From Cytophagales bacterium (GTDB taxonomy: Bacteria > Bacteroidota > Bacteroidia > Cytophagales > Bernardetiaceae): DNA of 64,000 nucleotides. Position numbers and translations under genes: made by a program. The DNA lies in the NCBI GenBank assembly GCA_013299045.1, contig JAAFJX010000015.1:43307-107306 (forward strand), written 5' to 3'. Shown here piece by piece: positions 46,928 to 56,715 of the stretch. Positions within the stretch are counted from its first letter, which is position 1, and every line of letters starts with the position of its first letter. Under the pieces are notes generated by a model. That model did not search any database. It saw only the letters and a list, made by a program, of their open reading frames with translations, and was not told the DNA's origin.

Positions 46928-49062
46928 TGGCTTTTGAACTACTATCCGCACCCATACGAAAGTACATCAGGGACAAAGGCTGGGAGCAACTGCGCCCCAT
47001 TCAAGTTGCCGCCATCACCCGTATTATGGCTTCGGACGACAACTATATTTTAGCCTCAAAAACGGCTTCCGGGAAAACCGAGGCAGCTTTTTTACCTATT
47101 TTATCCAAAGTAGATTTCAGTGAAAGAGGCGTATCTGTTCTTTATATCTCGCCCCTTATTGCCCTCATCAACGACCAGTTTACGCGCATAGAAGACCTCT
47201 GCCAGTATATGGACGTGGGCGTTACCAAATGGCATGGAGAGGCCAATCAAGCGGCCAAAAAAAGGCTTTTGAAGCAGCCAGAAGGTATCGTGCTGATAAC
47301 GCCTGAATCGCTTGAGGCCATGTTCGTTAATAGACCTGCCGAAGTCAAGCACCTTTTCGGCAATCTAAAATACGTCGTTATTGACGAAATTCACTCATTC
47401 ATTGGCACAGACCGCGGCCTACAGCTCAAATCTATTTTGGCTCGTTTGCAGCGTATCAATGACAAAACTTTTAGCATCGTAGGGCTTTCGGCCACTATCG
47501 GCGACTACGACGAAGCTAAAAAATTAACTGGCCGCGAACAACAAACCAAAGTCTTGCTAGATAGAACAAACAAAGACATCAGTGCTATTTTTCAACTTTT
47601 TGAGCACGAAGAGGGCAATAATTTTTTGCCAACAGCCTTGCTAAAAGAACTTTACAAAGAAACAAAAAACAGTAAGACCTTAGTCTTTCCAAATAATCGT
47701 GGCAAGGCAGAAGTGGTGGCCGTAGAACTTACAAAAATAGCACAGCAACAGAAAGGACATACCAACTATTTTTCACACCATTCCTCCGTAAACCGCGAAA
47801 TCAGAGAGTATGTAGAACATTTTGCCAAGAACAACAGACGCGATAACTTCTGTATTGCTTGCACCTCCACGCTTGAACTAGGCATAGATATTGGCACGAT
47901 TGACAAAGTGGTGCAAATTGATGCCACTCACAGCATTGCTTCCCTCATACAGCGTGTAGGCCGTAGCGGTCGCCAAGAAGGGCAAAGCAGCCATCTGTTT
48001 CTCTATGCTACCAAGCCTTGGGATTTGCTACAAGCCCTCGCTTGTTGGTTGCTGTATCAAGAGGGTTTTATTGAGCCCCCTCACAAAAACAACAAGCCTT
48101 ATCACTTGTTTTTGCATCAGGCGCTATCCGTCGTCAAGGAGCGTTCAGGCATCTCGTGGACAAACTTAGTGCAAGAACTCCAAGAAAATGCAGCGTTTAA
48201 ACAGATAGAGGTAGCCGAAATGAATGAAATTCTGGCGCATTTGGTGGAAATAGATTTTCTTGAAAAAATACAGCAGGAGCTAATCATTGGCGTTAAAGGC
48301 GAAGAAATTGTAAATAGTCGCGATTTTTACAGTGTTTTTATGCTGCAAGAAGACTACAAAGTGGTGGCAGCAGGCACGACCATAGGTGCGCTTCCTTTGT
48401 CGCCCGCTGTTGCGCCAGACGAAAACATCATGCTGGCAGCCAGAATGTGGCGCATCGTAGAACTGAACCATGCGCAGAAAAAAATAGAAGTAGAACCAGC
48501 CCGAGATGGCAAAAAACCCATTTTTTTTGGTAGCGCCAGCATGACCCACCCGCGTATACCCGAAAAAATGTTTGAAATACTTTGCAGCAGTACAATTTAC
48601 GATTTTCTGGATAACACCTGCCAGAGCGCCATTGAGGACATCCGAGACCGGTTTAAGACCAGCAGACCCATTAATCCGCTAAATGAGCGCCTCGTGATAG
48701 CTTGTGTAGGCGAACTGAAATTTTATAGCTTTACTGGCACCCGCATCAACAACACACTCCGCTGGCTATTTGAGGTAGCGGGCATCAAAGCAGACCTACA
48801 AGACCGCAATAGTTTGTTGAGTTTGGACGCTTTTACGGAAGAATTACGCGCAAAATGGCCTCTTCTTGCCGCCTTACTCGCCGATGTGGACGTTCGCATT
48901 CAGGAGCTCTTAACTAAAAGGCCTGAATTAATGGCTCATTCTAAGTGGGGAAAATACTTGCCCTTAGCCTACAAAGCCAAGCTCTATAAAGACAGTTTTT
49001 TTGATGTTGAGCAAACAAAATCTTTTCTGAACAACATCAATTTGGTCTTTAAGACGGTTTAG
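46927..49062 (+). CDS. Lhr-like superfamily 2 helicase (BrxHI-like)
   Basis: A 711-aa ATP-dependent helicase. Motifs in order are SKTASGKT (Walker A, about 44-51), SPLIALINDQ, ITPESLE, DEIHSFIG (153-160), GLSATIGD, TSTLELGIDIG and QRVGRSGRQ. The arrangement and the winged-helix-containing C-terminal region fit Lhr-like enzymes, including the BREX helicase BrxHI. It would unwind or translocate on DNA or RNA:DNA, probably loaded or regulated by the adjacent BrxD-type ATPase. It is complete and is the last gene of the operon; mnmE converges on it 56 bases away. Confidence 0.9.
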   Translation: MAFELLSAPIRKYIRDKGWEQLRPIQVAAITRIMASDDNYILASKTASGKTEAAFLPILSKVDFSERGVSVLYISPLIALINDQFTRIEDLCQYMDVGVTKWHGEANQAAKKRLLKQPEGIVLITPESLEAMFVNRPAEVKHLFGNLKYVVIDEIHSFIGTDRGLQLKSILARLQRINDKTFSIVGLSATIGDYDEAKKLTGREQQTKVLLDRTNKDISAIFQLFEHEEGNNFLPTALLKELYKETKNSKTLVFPNNRGKAEVVAVELTKIAQQQKGHTNYFSHHSSVNREIREYVEHFAKNNRRDNFCIACTSTLELGIDIGTIDKVVQIDATHSIASLIQRVGRSGRQEGQSSHLFLYATKPWDLLQALACWLLYQEGFIEPPHKNNKPYHLFLHQALSVVKERSGISWTNLVQELQENAAFKQIEVAEMNEILAHLVEIDFLEKIQQELIIGVKGEEIVNSRDFYSVFMLQEDYKVVAAGTTIGALPLSPAVAPDENIMLAARMWRIVELNHAQKKIEVEPARDGKKPIFFGSASMTHPRIPEKMFEILCSSTIYDFLDNTCQSAIEDIRDRFKTSRPINPLNERLVIACVGELKFYSFTGTRINNTLRWLFEVAGIKADLQDRNSLLSLDAFTEELRAKWPLLAALLADVDVRIQELLTKRPELMAHSKWGKYLPLAYKAKLYKDSFFDVEQTKSFLNNINLVFKTV

Positions 49063-49118
49063 TACTCAGTTTTTGTTATCAAAAGCTAAAACTGACTAGG
49101 CTCTTCAAATAGCGAGCA

Positions 49119-50489
49119 TCATTTTCCGATACAAAACTTGCTAAAGATGTTTGCTAAGAGGTCATCGCTGCTGATTTCACCTGTTATACTGCCTAGTGCT
49201 TGCAAAGCATGACGAATATCCATGGCTAAAAAGTCGCCTGTTATGCCTTGTTCAAGCCCATTCAAAACACGCTCAAGTGCAACCGAGGTATGTACGAGGC
49301 TCTCATAGTGCCGTACATTGGTAAGGAGAGTGTCATTAATTTTAAAGTTTTGCGATTGCACCTTCTCCAAAAGCGTAGTTTTAAGTACTTCTATGCCGTC
49401 TTGTTGCTTGGCTGATATAAGCAAATGGTCTGGCAGGCTAGCTAAAGTGCTATAAACAAAGTCGTTGCAATGCTCTACTTTATTACCTACCATCAAGAAC
49501 GGAATGCCAAAGGCCTGTGCGGCGTGGAGTTCCTGCTCGTAGTCAGCAGGGGTTTGAATTTGGCTCAAATCAAATAAATAAATAACAAGTTCTGCCGCTT
49601 TGATTTTTTCATAACTACGCGCTACGCCTATTTTTTCTATGGCATCATCGGTTTGACGCAAACCAGCCGTATCAACGAATCGGAATAAAAGTCCTTCAAT
49701 AATAAGTGTATCTTCAATAGTATCGCGGGTTGTGCCTGCAATTTCAGATACAATCGCCTTTTCTTCATTCAAAAGGGTATTGAGCAGGGTAGATTTTCCC
49801 GCATTGGGCTTGCCTGCAATAACTGTTGTTACACCGTTCTTAATGACGTTGCCAAGTGCAAAAGATTTTACTAATGTTCTTAGAACAGCCAGAATCCGAT
49901 TAACACTTGCCTTGAGGTCTGCACGATTGGCAAATTCTACGTCCTCTTCGCCAAAGTCAAGCTCTAGCTCTATCAAAGAAGCAAAGTGAATGAGGTCTTG
50001 ACGGAGCTGCGCAATAACTTGCGAAAAACCGCCCTTCATTTGGTAGAGGGCAGCCTTATGAGCGGCTTCGGTTTCTGAGGCAATGACATCGGCTACGGCT
50101 TCTGCTTGCGCCAAATCAAAACGCCCATTTAAAAAAGCCCGTTTGGTGAACTCGCCAGCCTCGGCGTAACGCAAACCATTTTTTAGAAAAGCACGAATAA
50201 TTTTTTGAACGACGAAAGGCGAGCCATGACAAGAAATTTCTACAACATCTTCTTTGGTGAATGATTTTGGCCCTTTAAAGATACCAACGACCACTTCGTC
50301 AAGTGGCTCGTTGTCTGCATCATAAAGCCAGCCTACGTGCATGGTATGGCTCAACTGCTCTTTAAGAATTTTGCCTCTCCATAATTTTTGAGTTTGAGCG
50401 ACAGCCTCTGCGCCCGAAATCCGTAAAACTGCAATGGCGGCCGGTGCAGCGCCAGTGGCTAAAGCAATGATGGTGTCTGTGTGTTTCAT
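49119..50489 (-). CDS. mnmE: tRNA uridine-5-carboxymethylaminomethyl GTPase
   Basis: A 456-aa GTPase that, with MnmG, modifies U34 of tRNAs reading split codon boxes. The N-terminal tetrahydrofolate-binding domain (DTIIALATGAAPAAIAVLRISG) is followed by a helical domain. The inserted G domain has GKPNAGKSTLLN (G1), TTRDT (G2) and DTAGLRQTDD (G3). The C-terminus is FCIGK, whose cysteine is essential in the family. Nothing is missing. Confidence 0.98.
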   Translation of the reverse strand: MKHTDTIIALATGAAPAAIAVLRISGAEAVAQTQKLWRGKILKEQLSHTMHVGWLYDADNEPLDEVVVGIFKGPKSFTKEDVVEISCHGSPFVVQKIIRAFLKNGLRYAEAGEFTKRAFLNGRFDLAQAEAVADVIASETEAAHKAALYQMKGGFSQVIAQLRQDLIHFASLIELELDFGEEDVEFANRADLKASVNRILAVLRTLVKSFALGNVIKNGVTTVIAGKPNAGKSTLLNTLLNEEKAIVSEIAGTTRDTIEDTLIIEGLLFRFVDTAGLRQTDDAIEKIGVARSYEKIKAAELVIYLFDLSQIQTPADYEQELHAAQAFGIPFLMVGNKVEHCNDFVYSTLASLPDHLLISAKQQDGIEVLKTTLLEKVQSQNFKINDTLLTNVRHYESLVHTSVALERVLNGLEQGITGDFLAMDIRHALQALGSITGEISSDDLLANIFSKFCIGK

Positions 50490-50639
50490 TGGGCATTTTT
50501 AATATTGCCGCTGTTGCGTAATTTTAAGACTTGTTTTGAGTACTTTTTCTGACTGTATTCTAAGAAAAGCACAAGCCACACTAGGGTATTTGCTAGGCAG
50601 TAGCTAAATTTTAGGGTGCAAGATAGCAGATTTTTTTTT

Positions 50640-50810
50640 GATTTTTTTGCTATGCCCTATGGTCGGAACTTTTAGCTCGCGCTTCAGTTCTGCATCAAGG
50701 CAAAAAGTAGAGAAGAGAAGTTTATCAAAGACCGTCAAGGTGTTCCCAAAATAGGCAAGCTATCCTCCTTAAATTTAGCTTACATCTATAGAATGTGCTT
50801 TTTAAGGAGA
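50640..50810 (+). repeat. dispersed 165-bp repeat, copy 2
   Basis: Second copy of the repeat at 27564-27728, same orientation, with a 5-6 base insertion near 50715 and scattered substitutions. The conserved parts include GTCGGAACTTT, CTGCATCAAGGCAAAAAGTA and CCGTCAAGGTGTTCCCAAAAT. It occupies much of the 446-base gap between mnmE and ribBA-purN. A 9-bp inverted repeat (50824-50832 with 50873-50881) lies just after it and could be part of that operon's 3' end. Confidence 0.75.
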
Positions 50811-50935
50811 GGCTACATTGAAATCCTGCAAGACCAAAAACCAGTAACGCGCCAAAATGTTTCTTCAAAATCCTTGCAGGAAAGCCCTCTTTGATAAGAA
50901 AACAGTTCAGGCACACGCTAAATCGGAATAACTGT

Positions 50936-52762
50936 CTATTTTCTTGATTTCCTTTGATACTCAAACAGGCGCTGCGCTACTAGCTTGGGATAGTGCTCAT
51001 GCTCAAGTCCATGTATGCGATTGGCCAGGTCGTAGGCACTATCTCCTGGATTTACTACGCAACGCGCTTGTAGCAAAATGCGTCCCTCATCAAATTTTTC
51101 ATTGACTAGGTGAATTGTAATACCGCTTTCGCTGTCCTTATTCGCTAAAATAGCTTCGTGTACATACATACCATACATACCCTTGCCACCGTATTGAGGT
51201 AAGAGCGAGGGGTGAATATTCAAAACACGGTCGGGGAAGCAGCGCAATAAACTCTCGGGGATGAGCCACAAAAAGCCCGCAAGTACCACCAAATCAGCCT
51301 TTATGCTTTGCAAATAACTTACAACTTTATCCGAACCATAAAAATCATTGCGGTCAAAGATAAAACTTTTGACTTGAAGCCTCTGGGCACGTTCTAGGAC
51401 ACCAGCCTTAGGATTGTTGGTCAGAATATGGCATTGCACATTTGGGTGGTGCATTTTCATAAAATTGATAATGGCTTCGGCATTGCTGCCACTGCCAGAG
51501 GCAAAAATGGCTATGTTTAGCTCCTCCAAGAGGTTCTCGGAATCATTTTTGAGAATATCATGCCCTAATTTATCGCGCTTAGTGGCCAGGTAGCTCGCAT
51601 TATGCGGATTTGGTGCAATTTCAATGGCTACATTTTCCACAATTTCAAGGCCGTAGCCAATTAAACCAGCACGTTTTTGGGGGTTATTAGACATCAGTCT
51701 GATTTTACTTACACCCAAGTCTCTCAAAATTTGTGCTCCCACACCATAGTCTCGTGCATCCATGCTGAACCCTAGCTTAATATTAGCCTCAACAGTATCT
51801 AAGCCTTTTTCTTGAAGCTCGTAAGCCAATAGCTTATTTATTAAGCCAATGCCTCTACCTTCTTGGTTCATATACAGAATGACCCCCTTACCCTCGCGTT
51901 CTACCATCATCATGGCGGCATGGAGCTGGCTGCCGCAATCGCAACGGCAAGAACCAAAAATATCGCCCGTAACGCAAGACGAATGAACGCGCACCAAGAC
52001 TGGCTCATTGTCAGAGAAAGTCCCTTTCACAAGTGCCAAATGTACTTCATCAGTATTGGATTGTTTGTAGGCTTTGAGGACAAAATCGCCATAAAGTGTA
52101 GGCATTTCAACAGCGGCCTGTTGTTCTATCAAGGATTCGTGTTTCAAGCGATAAGCTATTAAGTCCTTGATTGCTACTAATTTCATGTTGAATTTTTCGG
52201 CCACTAAACGAAGGTCTGGGAGGCGCGCCATACTACCGTCCTCATTCATAATTTCAACCAAAACCCCAGCAGGACTTAAACCAGCTAGCCGCGCAAAGTC
52301 CACTGCAGCCTCGGTATGCCCAGCTCGGCGCAGTACACCACCATTGCGCGCACGAAGCGGAAAGATATGGCCTGGCTTGCCCAGCTCTTCTGGTTTGGTA
52401 TGTGGGTTTATGAGTGCTAGAATGGTTTTGGCACGGTCTGAGGCGGATATGCCAGTGGTGCAGCCCTGCCCAATGAGGTCAACAGAAACCATAAAGGCTG
52501 TGTCATAATCTGCACGGTTAGCACTAACCATAGGCTCAAGTTTTAATTCTAAGCAACGGCTTTCGGGCAGGGCGGCACAAATAAGGCCGCGTCCTTCCTT
52601 TGCCATAAAGTTAATAATTTGGGGGGTGATGGCACCTGCCGCACAAATGAAATCGCCTTCATTTTCGCGGTCTTCATCGTCCACTACAATAATTATTTGG
52701 CCGTTTTTGATAGCCCAAAGAGCGTCCTCTATGCTATCCAATCCTGTTTTTGTTGTTTCCAA
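50936..52762 (-). CDS. RibB-RibA-PurN trifunctional fusion
   Basis: A 608-aa single polypeptide with three enzymes. Residues 1-205 are 3,4-dihydroxy-2-butanone-4-phosphate synthase (Rib[21 protein letters not shown]). Residues 210-403 are GTP cyclohydrolase II (RibA: zinc cysteines about 263, 274 and 276 in [17 protein letters not shown], then NQEGRGIGL). Residues 415-608 are phosphoribosylglycinamide formyltransferase (Pur[19 protein letters not shown] with catalytic N515 and H517, and D558). RibBA fusions are common; attachment of PurN by a linker of about 12 residues is unusual. All active-site residues are kept, so all three activities are expected. A sequencing error joining two genes is possible but would have to remove a stop and keep frame. 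Confidence 0.93.
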   Translation of the reverse strand: METTKTGLDSIEDALWAIKNGQIIIVVDDEDRENEGDFICAAGAITPQIINFMAKEGRGLICAALPESRCLELKLEPMVSANRADYDTAFMVSVDLIGQGCTTGISASDRAKTILALINPHTKPEELGKPGHIFPLRARNGGVLRRAGHTEAAVDFARLAGLSPAGVLVEIMNEDGSMARLPDLRLVAEKFNMKLVAIKDLIAYRLKHESLIEQQAAVEMPTLYGDFVLKAYKQSNTDEVHLALVKGTFSDNEPVLVRVHSSCVTGDIFGSCRCDCGSQLHAAMMMVEREGKGVILYMNQEGRGIGLINKLLAYELQEKGLDTVEANIKLGFSMDARDYGVGAQILRDLGVSKIRLMSNNPQKRAGLIGYGLEIVENVAIEIAPNPHNASYLATKRDKLGHDILKNDSENLLEELNIAIFASGSGSNAEAIINFMKMHHPNVQCHILTNNPKAGVLERAQRLQVKSFIFDRNDFYGSDKVVSYLQSIKADLVVLAGFLWLIPESLLRCFPDRVLNIHPSLLPQYGGKGMYGMYVHEAILANKDSESGITIHLVNEKFDEGRILLQARCVVNPGDSAYDLANRIHGLEHEHYPKLVAQRLFEYQRKSRK

Positions 52763-52931
52763 TTTGCTTCAAACAATGCTTTGAAAGGGTTATGAAATAG
52801 GCTAAAGCAAAACAAAAATCATTGACTGATTTTTTGATACGACAAATGTAGCGATAAAAAGCGCAAATTTGGCACGTCAAGCAAATAAAATTACTTTGCA
52901 GCGCCATCAAAACGTTCTTAAACTATGCCAA

Positions 52932-54179
52932 CTATTTGGCTCTAATGGCTTCAACGGGGTCAAGGCGCGAGGCTGTATAGGCCGGTACAATACCCGAAAA
53001 CACACCAATAACTGAGGCCAAGAGTAAGCCTATCCACAGTTTGTCCAAACCTATTTTAACAATAAAAGTGTCGGTAGAAACAAAGGTTAAACAATAGACC
53101 AGCATTAAGCCTAGTCCACCACCAATTAGACTCAATAAAATAGCTTCAAATAGAAATTCACTTAAAATAAATGAGTTACGAGCGCCCAAAGACTTTTGAA
53201 TGCCAATAATATTAGTGCGCTCCTTCACCGAAACGAACATAATGTTAGCAATGCCAAAGCCGCCAACCAAAATAGAAAAACTGCCAATAACAGCTCCCGC
53301 AAGCGTTAGAACGGCAATGATGCCGTCAAGGAAAGTGGCAAACATTTCTGGTCTATTGATGGCAAAGTTATCCTCCTGCGTAGGCCGTAAGCCGCGATAG
53401 CTCCGCAGTAAGCCTACTACTTCGCCTTCTACAGTCTCTAAATTTTTATCAGCCTCAAAACCCTTGATGGCTATACTCGGCGATACACCACGTTCTCCTA
53501 CTTCAAACATTCTGCCTAGGGTATGAAAGGGAATGATACAAATATTGTCTGTACTGGGCGCACCTAATAAATTTTGGCCTTGGTAGTTGAGTACCCCTAC
53601 TACACGGAATTTACGCCCTTTTATCTTAACTGTTTTATTGACTGGGCTTTCCTGACCAAACAAGTCTTTGGCGATAATAAAACCGAGTAGTACAACATCA
53701 TAGGCATTGTCGGCCTCTTGTGAAGAAAAATAGCGCCCCTGTTGCACGCGAATATCTGCAATTTTATTGTAGTGGTAAGTAATACCCTGCACATAAATAT
53801 CTGATATGCTACTAGAGCCGTATTTTATTGAAAGCCCGCCCCTTATGCCAAAAACACCTACTGCACTAGCCGATGTCAAGTTCTTTTGCAAAAACTCGTA
53901 CTCTTCAAGAGTGGGTTGTGGGCGCTTGATGTACTTCCACCAAGGATAGTCGGGTGCAAATATCCACGGCCATTTTTCAACATAAACGACTTTGTCGCCG
54001 AGAAATGACAAACTTTCTTTGATACTGCGTTCTAGGGCATCAACCATAGTCAGAACACCAATGATAGAAAAAATACCAACTGTTACGCCAAGCAAAGAGA
54101 GTAAAGTACGGAGTAGATTTTCGCGGAGTGCGCCCCAGGCAAACCTAAAACTCTCAAAATAGAAAACAAGAAATTTCAT
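52932..54179 (-). CDS. MacB/FtsX-type ABC transporter permease
   Basis: A 415-aa permease with the MacB layout: one N-terminal transmembrane helix (LLRTLLSLLGVTVGIFSIIGVLTMV), a periplasmic MacB core (about 55-280), then three C-terminal helices with the GGFGIANIMFVSVKERT motif that touches the ATPase. The start at 54179 (MKFLVFYFESF) is chosen because the upstream extension crosses the likely promoter. Such permeases work by mechanotransmission with a separate ATPase, which is not next to this gene. The substrate is unknown. Confidence 0.92.
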   Translation of the reverse strand: MKFLVFYFESFRFAWGALRENLLRTLLSLLGVTVGIFSIIGVLTMVDALERSIKESLSFLGDKVVYVEKWPWIFAPDYPWWKYIKRPQPTLEEYEFLQKNLTSASAVGVFGIRGGLSIKYGSSSISDIYVQGITYHYNKIADIRVQQGRYFSSQEADNAYDVVLLGFIIAKDLFGQESPVNKTVKIKGRKFRVVGVLNYQGQNLLGAPSTDNICIIPFHTLGRMFEVGERGVSPSIAIKGFEADKNLETVEGEVVGLLRSYRGLRPTQEDNFAINRPEMFATFLDGIIAVLTLAGAVIGSFSILVGGFGIANIMFVSVKERTNIIGIQKSLGARNSFILSEFLFEAILLSLIGGGLGLMLVYCLTFVSTDTFIVKIGLDKLWIGLLLASVIGVFSGIVPAYTASRLDPVEAIRAK

Positions 54180-54346
54180 TTGGTGCGCTCTAAGGTACAG
54201 CGATAACTGATAAGGATAGTATTTGGGGCGGTGGCACAAAGATAATCAAAAAAATGCTATAGGTGTAGGAAAGTGTCAAAAAAAGGTGGTTTAGGCTAAA
54301 AACAAAGAATAGTGGCTATTGCAGGACACCAATACTTTTAGCGACA

Positions 54347-56587
54347 CTAATGGGTTTTTAGGCTTAGTTTAACTATCTCTACTTCAAAAGTATCATTGGT
54401 TACTTGAACATTGATATGAAGCCTATCTTCTGAGCCTTTGCCTCTTTCTGCCACATCGGCTTGTAGTTTCCACTGCGCCGTTTTTGTATCGTCAATGTGG
54501 GCATTGTTAAAATTTGGCTGCCCTGTTGCGCTATTGTAGTTTCTTGGGTCTGATAATCTATCTTCTAGCTGTTTATACGATTTTATAGATGCTTCGTCTT
54601 TGCTTACCTTAGCCCAGCTAATGTTTACCCTTCGCCCCGAATCATCTGTTCTGTTGCGTTTGTATATGCTAGCAAGGTAATAGGCAACCATGGTGGTATC
54701 ATCCCAATCAAGGTTTAGCTTAGCTTCGTTATCGTTGTAATACGCAATGGTGTCAAGATAGGCAGTGTTATTGTCATAGCCACCAAAGCTATATTTTTCC
54801 TTTTTAATGTTGTCAAGGTTTTTATAGATAGCAACGGCAATGACTGACTGACGCTCTTTTGTAGCTGCTTCCTCTTTCTGCTGTTTGCTTATCTCATGCT
54901 CATTAAGTTTTTGATTTTTCTTAACGTGTGTTTTTTGCTTTTCTACTGTTATAATTTCTTTTTTATCTGATTCTAAACCGTCATCATTAGGCTTTTCTTG
55001 GCCTTTGAAATCAGATTTGCTGTCTATTTTCGTATCCATGCCAGTATATTGTTTTTTGTTCTTTTCTTGTTCTTCTTTCTTTCTCTGTTTTTCTTTTTTT
55101 ATATTTTCTTCTCTAGCCCCTCCTACAACCTGCATGAGCTGTTCATCGCTTTTAAGCATCTTCAGTACTTTAGGGCCTATGCCTTGCGGTGTATTGCCGC
55201 CCATAAATTCTATAATCAGACTGTCTAATTTGGTGCTAACTTCATCTCTGTTATCTGCTCCATAGCCTTTTAGGGCTAGTCTAGCTTCTGTAATGTCATT
55301 TTCGGGTGCGCTCTGGCCATTGTTTGCTATCATGTAAAGGCCATCTATCAAACAGTTACCGTCTGCTACAGTTTTTTTCCCTCTCTTAAATTTTCTAAGC
55401 CCATCAGTGGCGCTAAAATGAAAACTTTGGCTTTCTGGGGCTTGCTCTATGATATGAATATAATGATTTCCGCCAACAAATAGAATTTGTCCACGTTGCT
55501 GATTTGTATTTTCACCATACTGCGTAACTAATGTTACGGTATCTTTTGTTGTTTGATTAAACACTTCGGCAAATACTCTATATTTATTGGCAAGGAACTT
55601 ACCTTCGCCTTCTTGGAGGTAAGTGCTTTTATCAACTAAATCATCAATGTATGCGTCTATCAGTTCGCCTGTGGTATTCGTATTCCAGCCACCTTTGCCG
55701 TCAGGTTGTATGTAAGAGTTAGTATAACCCGCCTTGTAGGCAGAAGCTACTCCGCCCACAATACCACCTATAATACCTGTTGCAAGAAGTCCCCAACCAA
55801 GCGGATTCCAAAAATTCACGAGTACAGTAGCACCAACTCCTGCTATTCCAATGCCTAAGCCTATCTTTCCGCCGCGCTTGACTCTGTGCTTTGCTTGGTT
55901 TTCTATCCCTTTTTTATCTTTTTTCCCTACTTTTTGAACCGTTTTAGTGGTATTGGCTATTCGCTTTTTAAGTTGCGTAGGCTTCTGTTTTTGTCCCAAA
56001 GCCATTGCGCCCATTTTATCGGCTTCCTTTTCCAGTGCTTCGTCATTATTTACGTTGATATCACCTTTCATTTGTATATCCGCAGTTACTCGCCCTTGTT
56101 TTTGTTGCACAACGTGCCAAGCCTCGTGTGGTAAGTGCTTTTCCTGCCCCTGTGCCAAATGTATGTCCGTTCCCTGGGCATAAGCATCTGCATTTAATGG
56201 TGTGGGTTTATCTGAATTATAATGAACACGAACATCGTCCATAGCATAACCAGACAAACTCTCTATTCCCAGTCTTAACTCAGTTGGAAGTCCACCCTCT
56301 ATTTCTTTTCGTTGGATAGTTCTATCTGAATCTGACTGGCTTGCCGATTTATCATCGCTTGCCTCTTTAGTTCCTGTCGTAAAGTCATTCGCAAGGTCTT
56401 GAAAGTGCTTATATTTCTCTATCTGACTGCTAATTGCTGCCTCATCTTGTAATCTACGCTGTACTACAACATCTGAACGCTCATCAACAAATGTATGGGC
56501 AGACTTTTCATGTTGTAATTCCTTAGAAAAATTCTCGGGCGCAGCCTTGCTTTTTTCTTCAGCGTTTTTATCTAGGTGAGTTTTCAT
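54347..56587 (-). CDS. DUF4157 (eCIS-core) protein with OTU-like segment
   Basis: A 746-aa protein. Residues 1-95 are charged and disordered. Residues 97-170 are a DUF4157 domain (LSGYAMDDVRVHYNSDKP and LPHEAWHVVQQKQG with a metalloprotease-like HExxH), now associated with cargo of extracellular contractile injection systems. Then come a glycine-rich hydrophobic hairpin (about 240-285), a putative OTU-like cysteine-protease core with GGNHYIHII (H about 375) before ADGNCLIDGLY (C about 412), an acidic/Lys coiled coil (about 500-570), and an unknown C-terminal domain. The order His-then-Cys would be a circular permutation of OTU. This is a likely secreted effector; no injection-system structural genes are in the window. 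Confidence 0.75.
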   Translation of the reverse strand: MKTHLDKNAEEKSKAAPENFSKELQHEKSAHTFVDERSDVVVQRRLQDEAAISSQIEKYKHFQDLANDFTTGTKEASDDKSASQSDSDRTIQRKEIEGGLPTELRLGIESLSGYAMDDVRVHYNSDKPTPLNADAYAQGTDIHLAQGQEKHLPHEAWHVVQQKQGRVTADIQMKGDINVNNDEALEKEADKMGAMALGQKQKPTQLKKRIANTTKTVQKVGKKDKKGIENQAKHRVKRGGKIGLGIGIAGVGATVLVNFWNPLGWGLLATGIIGGIVGGVASAYKAGYTNSYIQPDGKGGWNTNTTGELIDAYIDDLVDKSTYLQEGEGKFLANKYRVFAEVFNQTTKDTVTLVTQYGENTNQQRGQILFVGGNHYIHIIEQAPESQSFHFSATDGLRKFKRGKKTVADGNCLIDGLYMIANNGQSAPENDITEARLALKGYGADNRDEVSTKLDSLIIEFMGGNTPQGIGPKVLKMLKSDEQLMQVVGGAREENIKKEKQRKKEEQEKNKKQYTGMDTKIDSKSDFKGQEKPNDDGLESDKKEIITVEKQKTHVKKNQKLNEHEISKQQKEEAATKERQSVIAVAIYKNLDNIKKEKYSFGGYDNNTAYLDTIAYYNDNEAKLNLDWDDTTMVAYYLASIYKRNRTDDSGRRVNISWAKVSKDEASIKSYKQLEDRLSDPRNYNSATGQPNFNNAHIDDTKTAQWKLQADVAERGKGSEDRLHINVQVTNDTFEVEIVKLSLKTH

Positions 56588-56715
56588 CGTTATCCATTTT
56601 TTTTAATAGCCTTCAAAAATGATGCTCAAATGCTATTGAATGGGCAATAGTATCCAAGTGTGAACGCATATCTGGTTACTACCACATACGCAATAAAGAC
56701 CAAATCTTCAAAAGC

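Noticed and set aside
43545..49062. A complete BREX system
   Set aside because: Only BrxD- and BrxHI-like genes are present. There is no PglZ, PglX, BrxC, BrxA or BrxB within the window, and housekeeping genes flank both sides.
50725..50964. 79-aa minus-strand open frame
   Set aside because: It overlaps the dispersed repeat and the 3' end of ribBA-purN, and the first repeat copy does not preserve the frame.
54347..56587. An extracellular contractile injection locus
   Set aside because: Neighbouring genes are a permease, an IS relic and a peptidase. No sheath, tube, baseplate or AAA gene is near, so only a cargo-like protein can be claimed.
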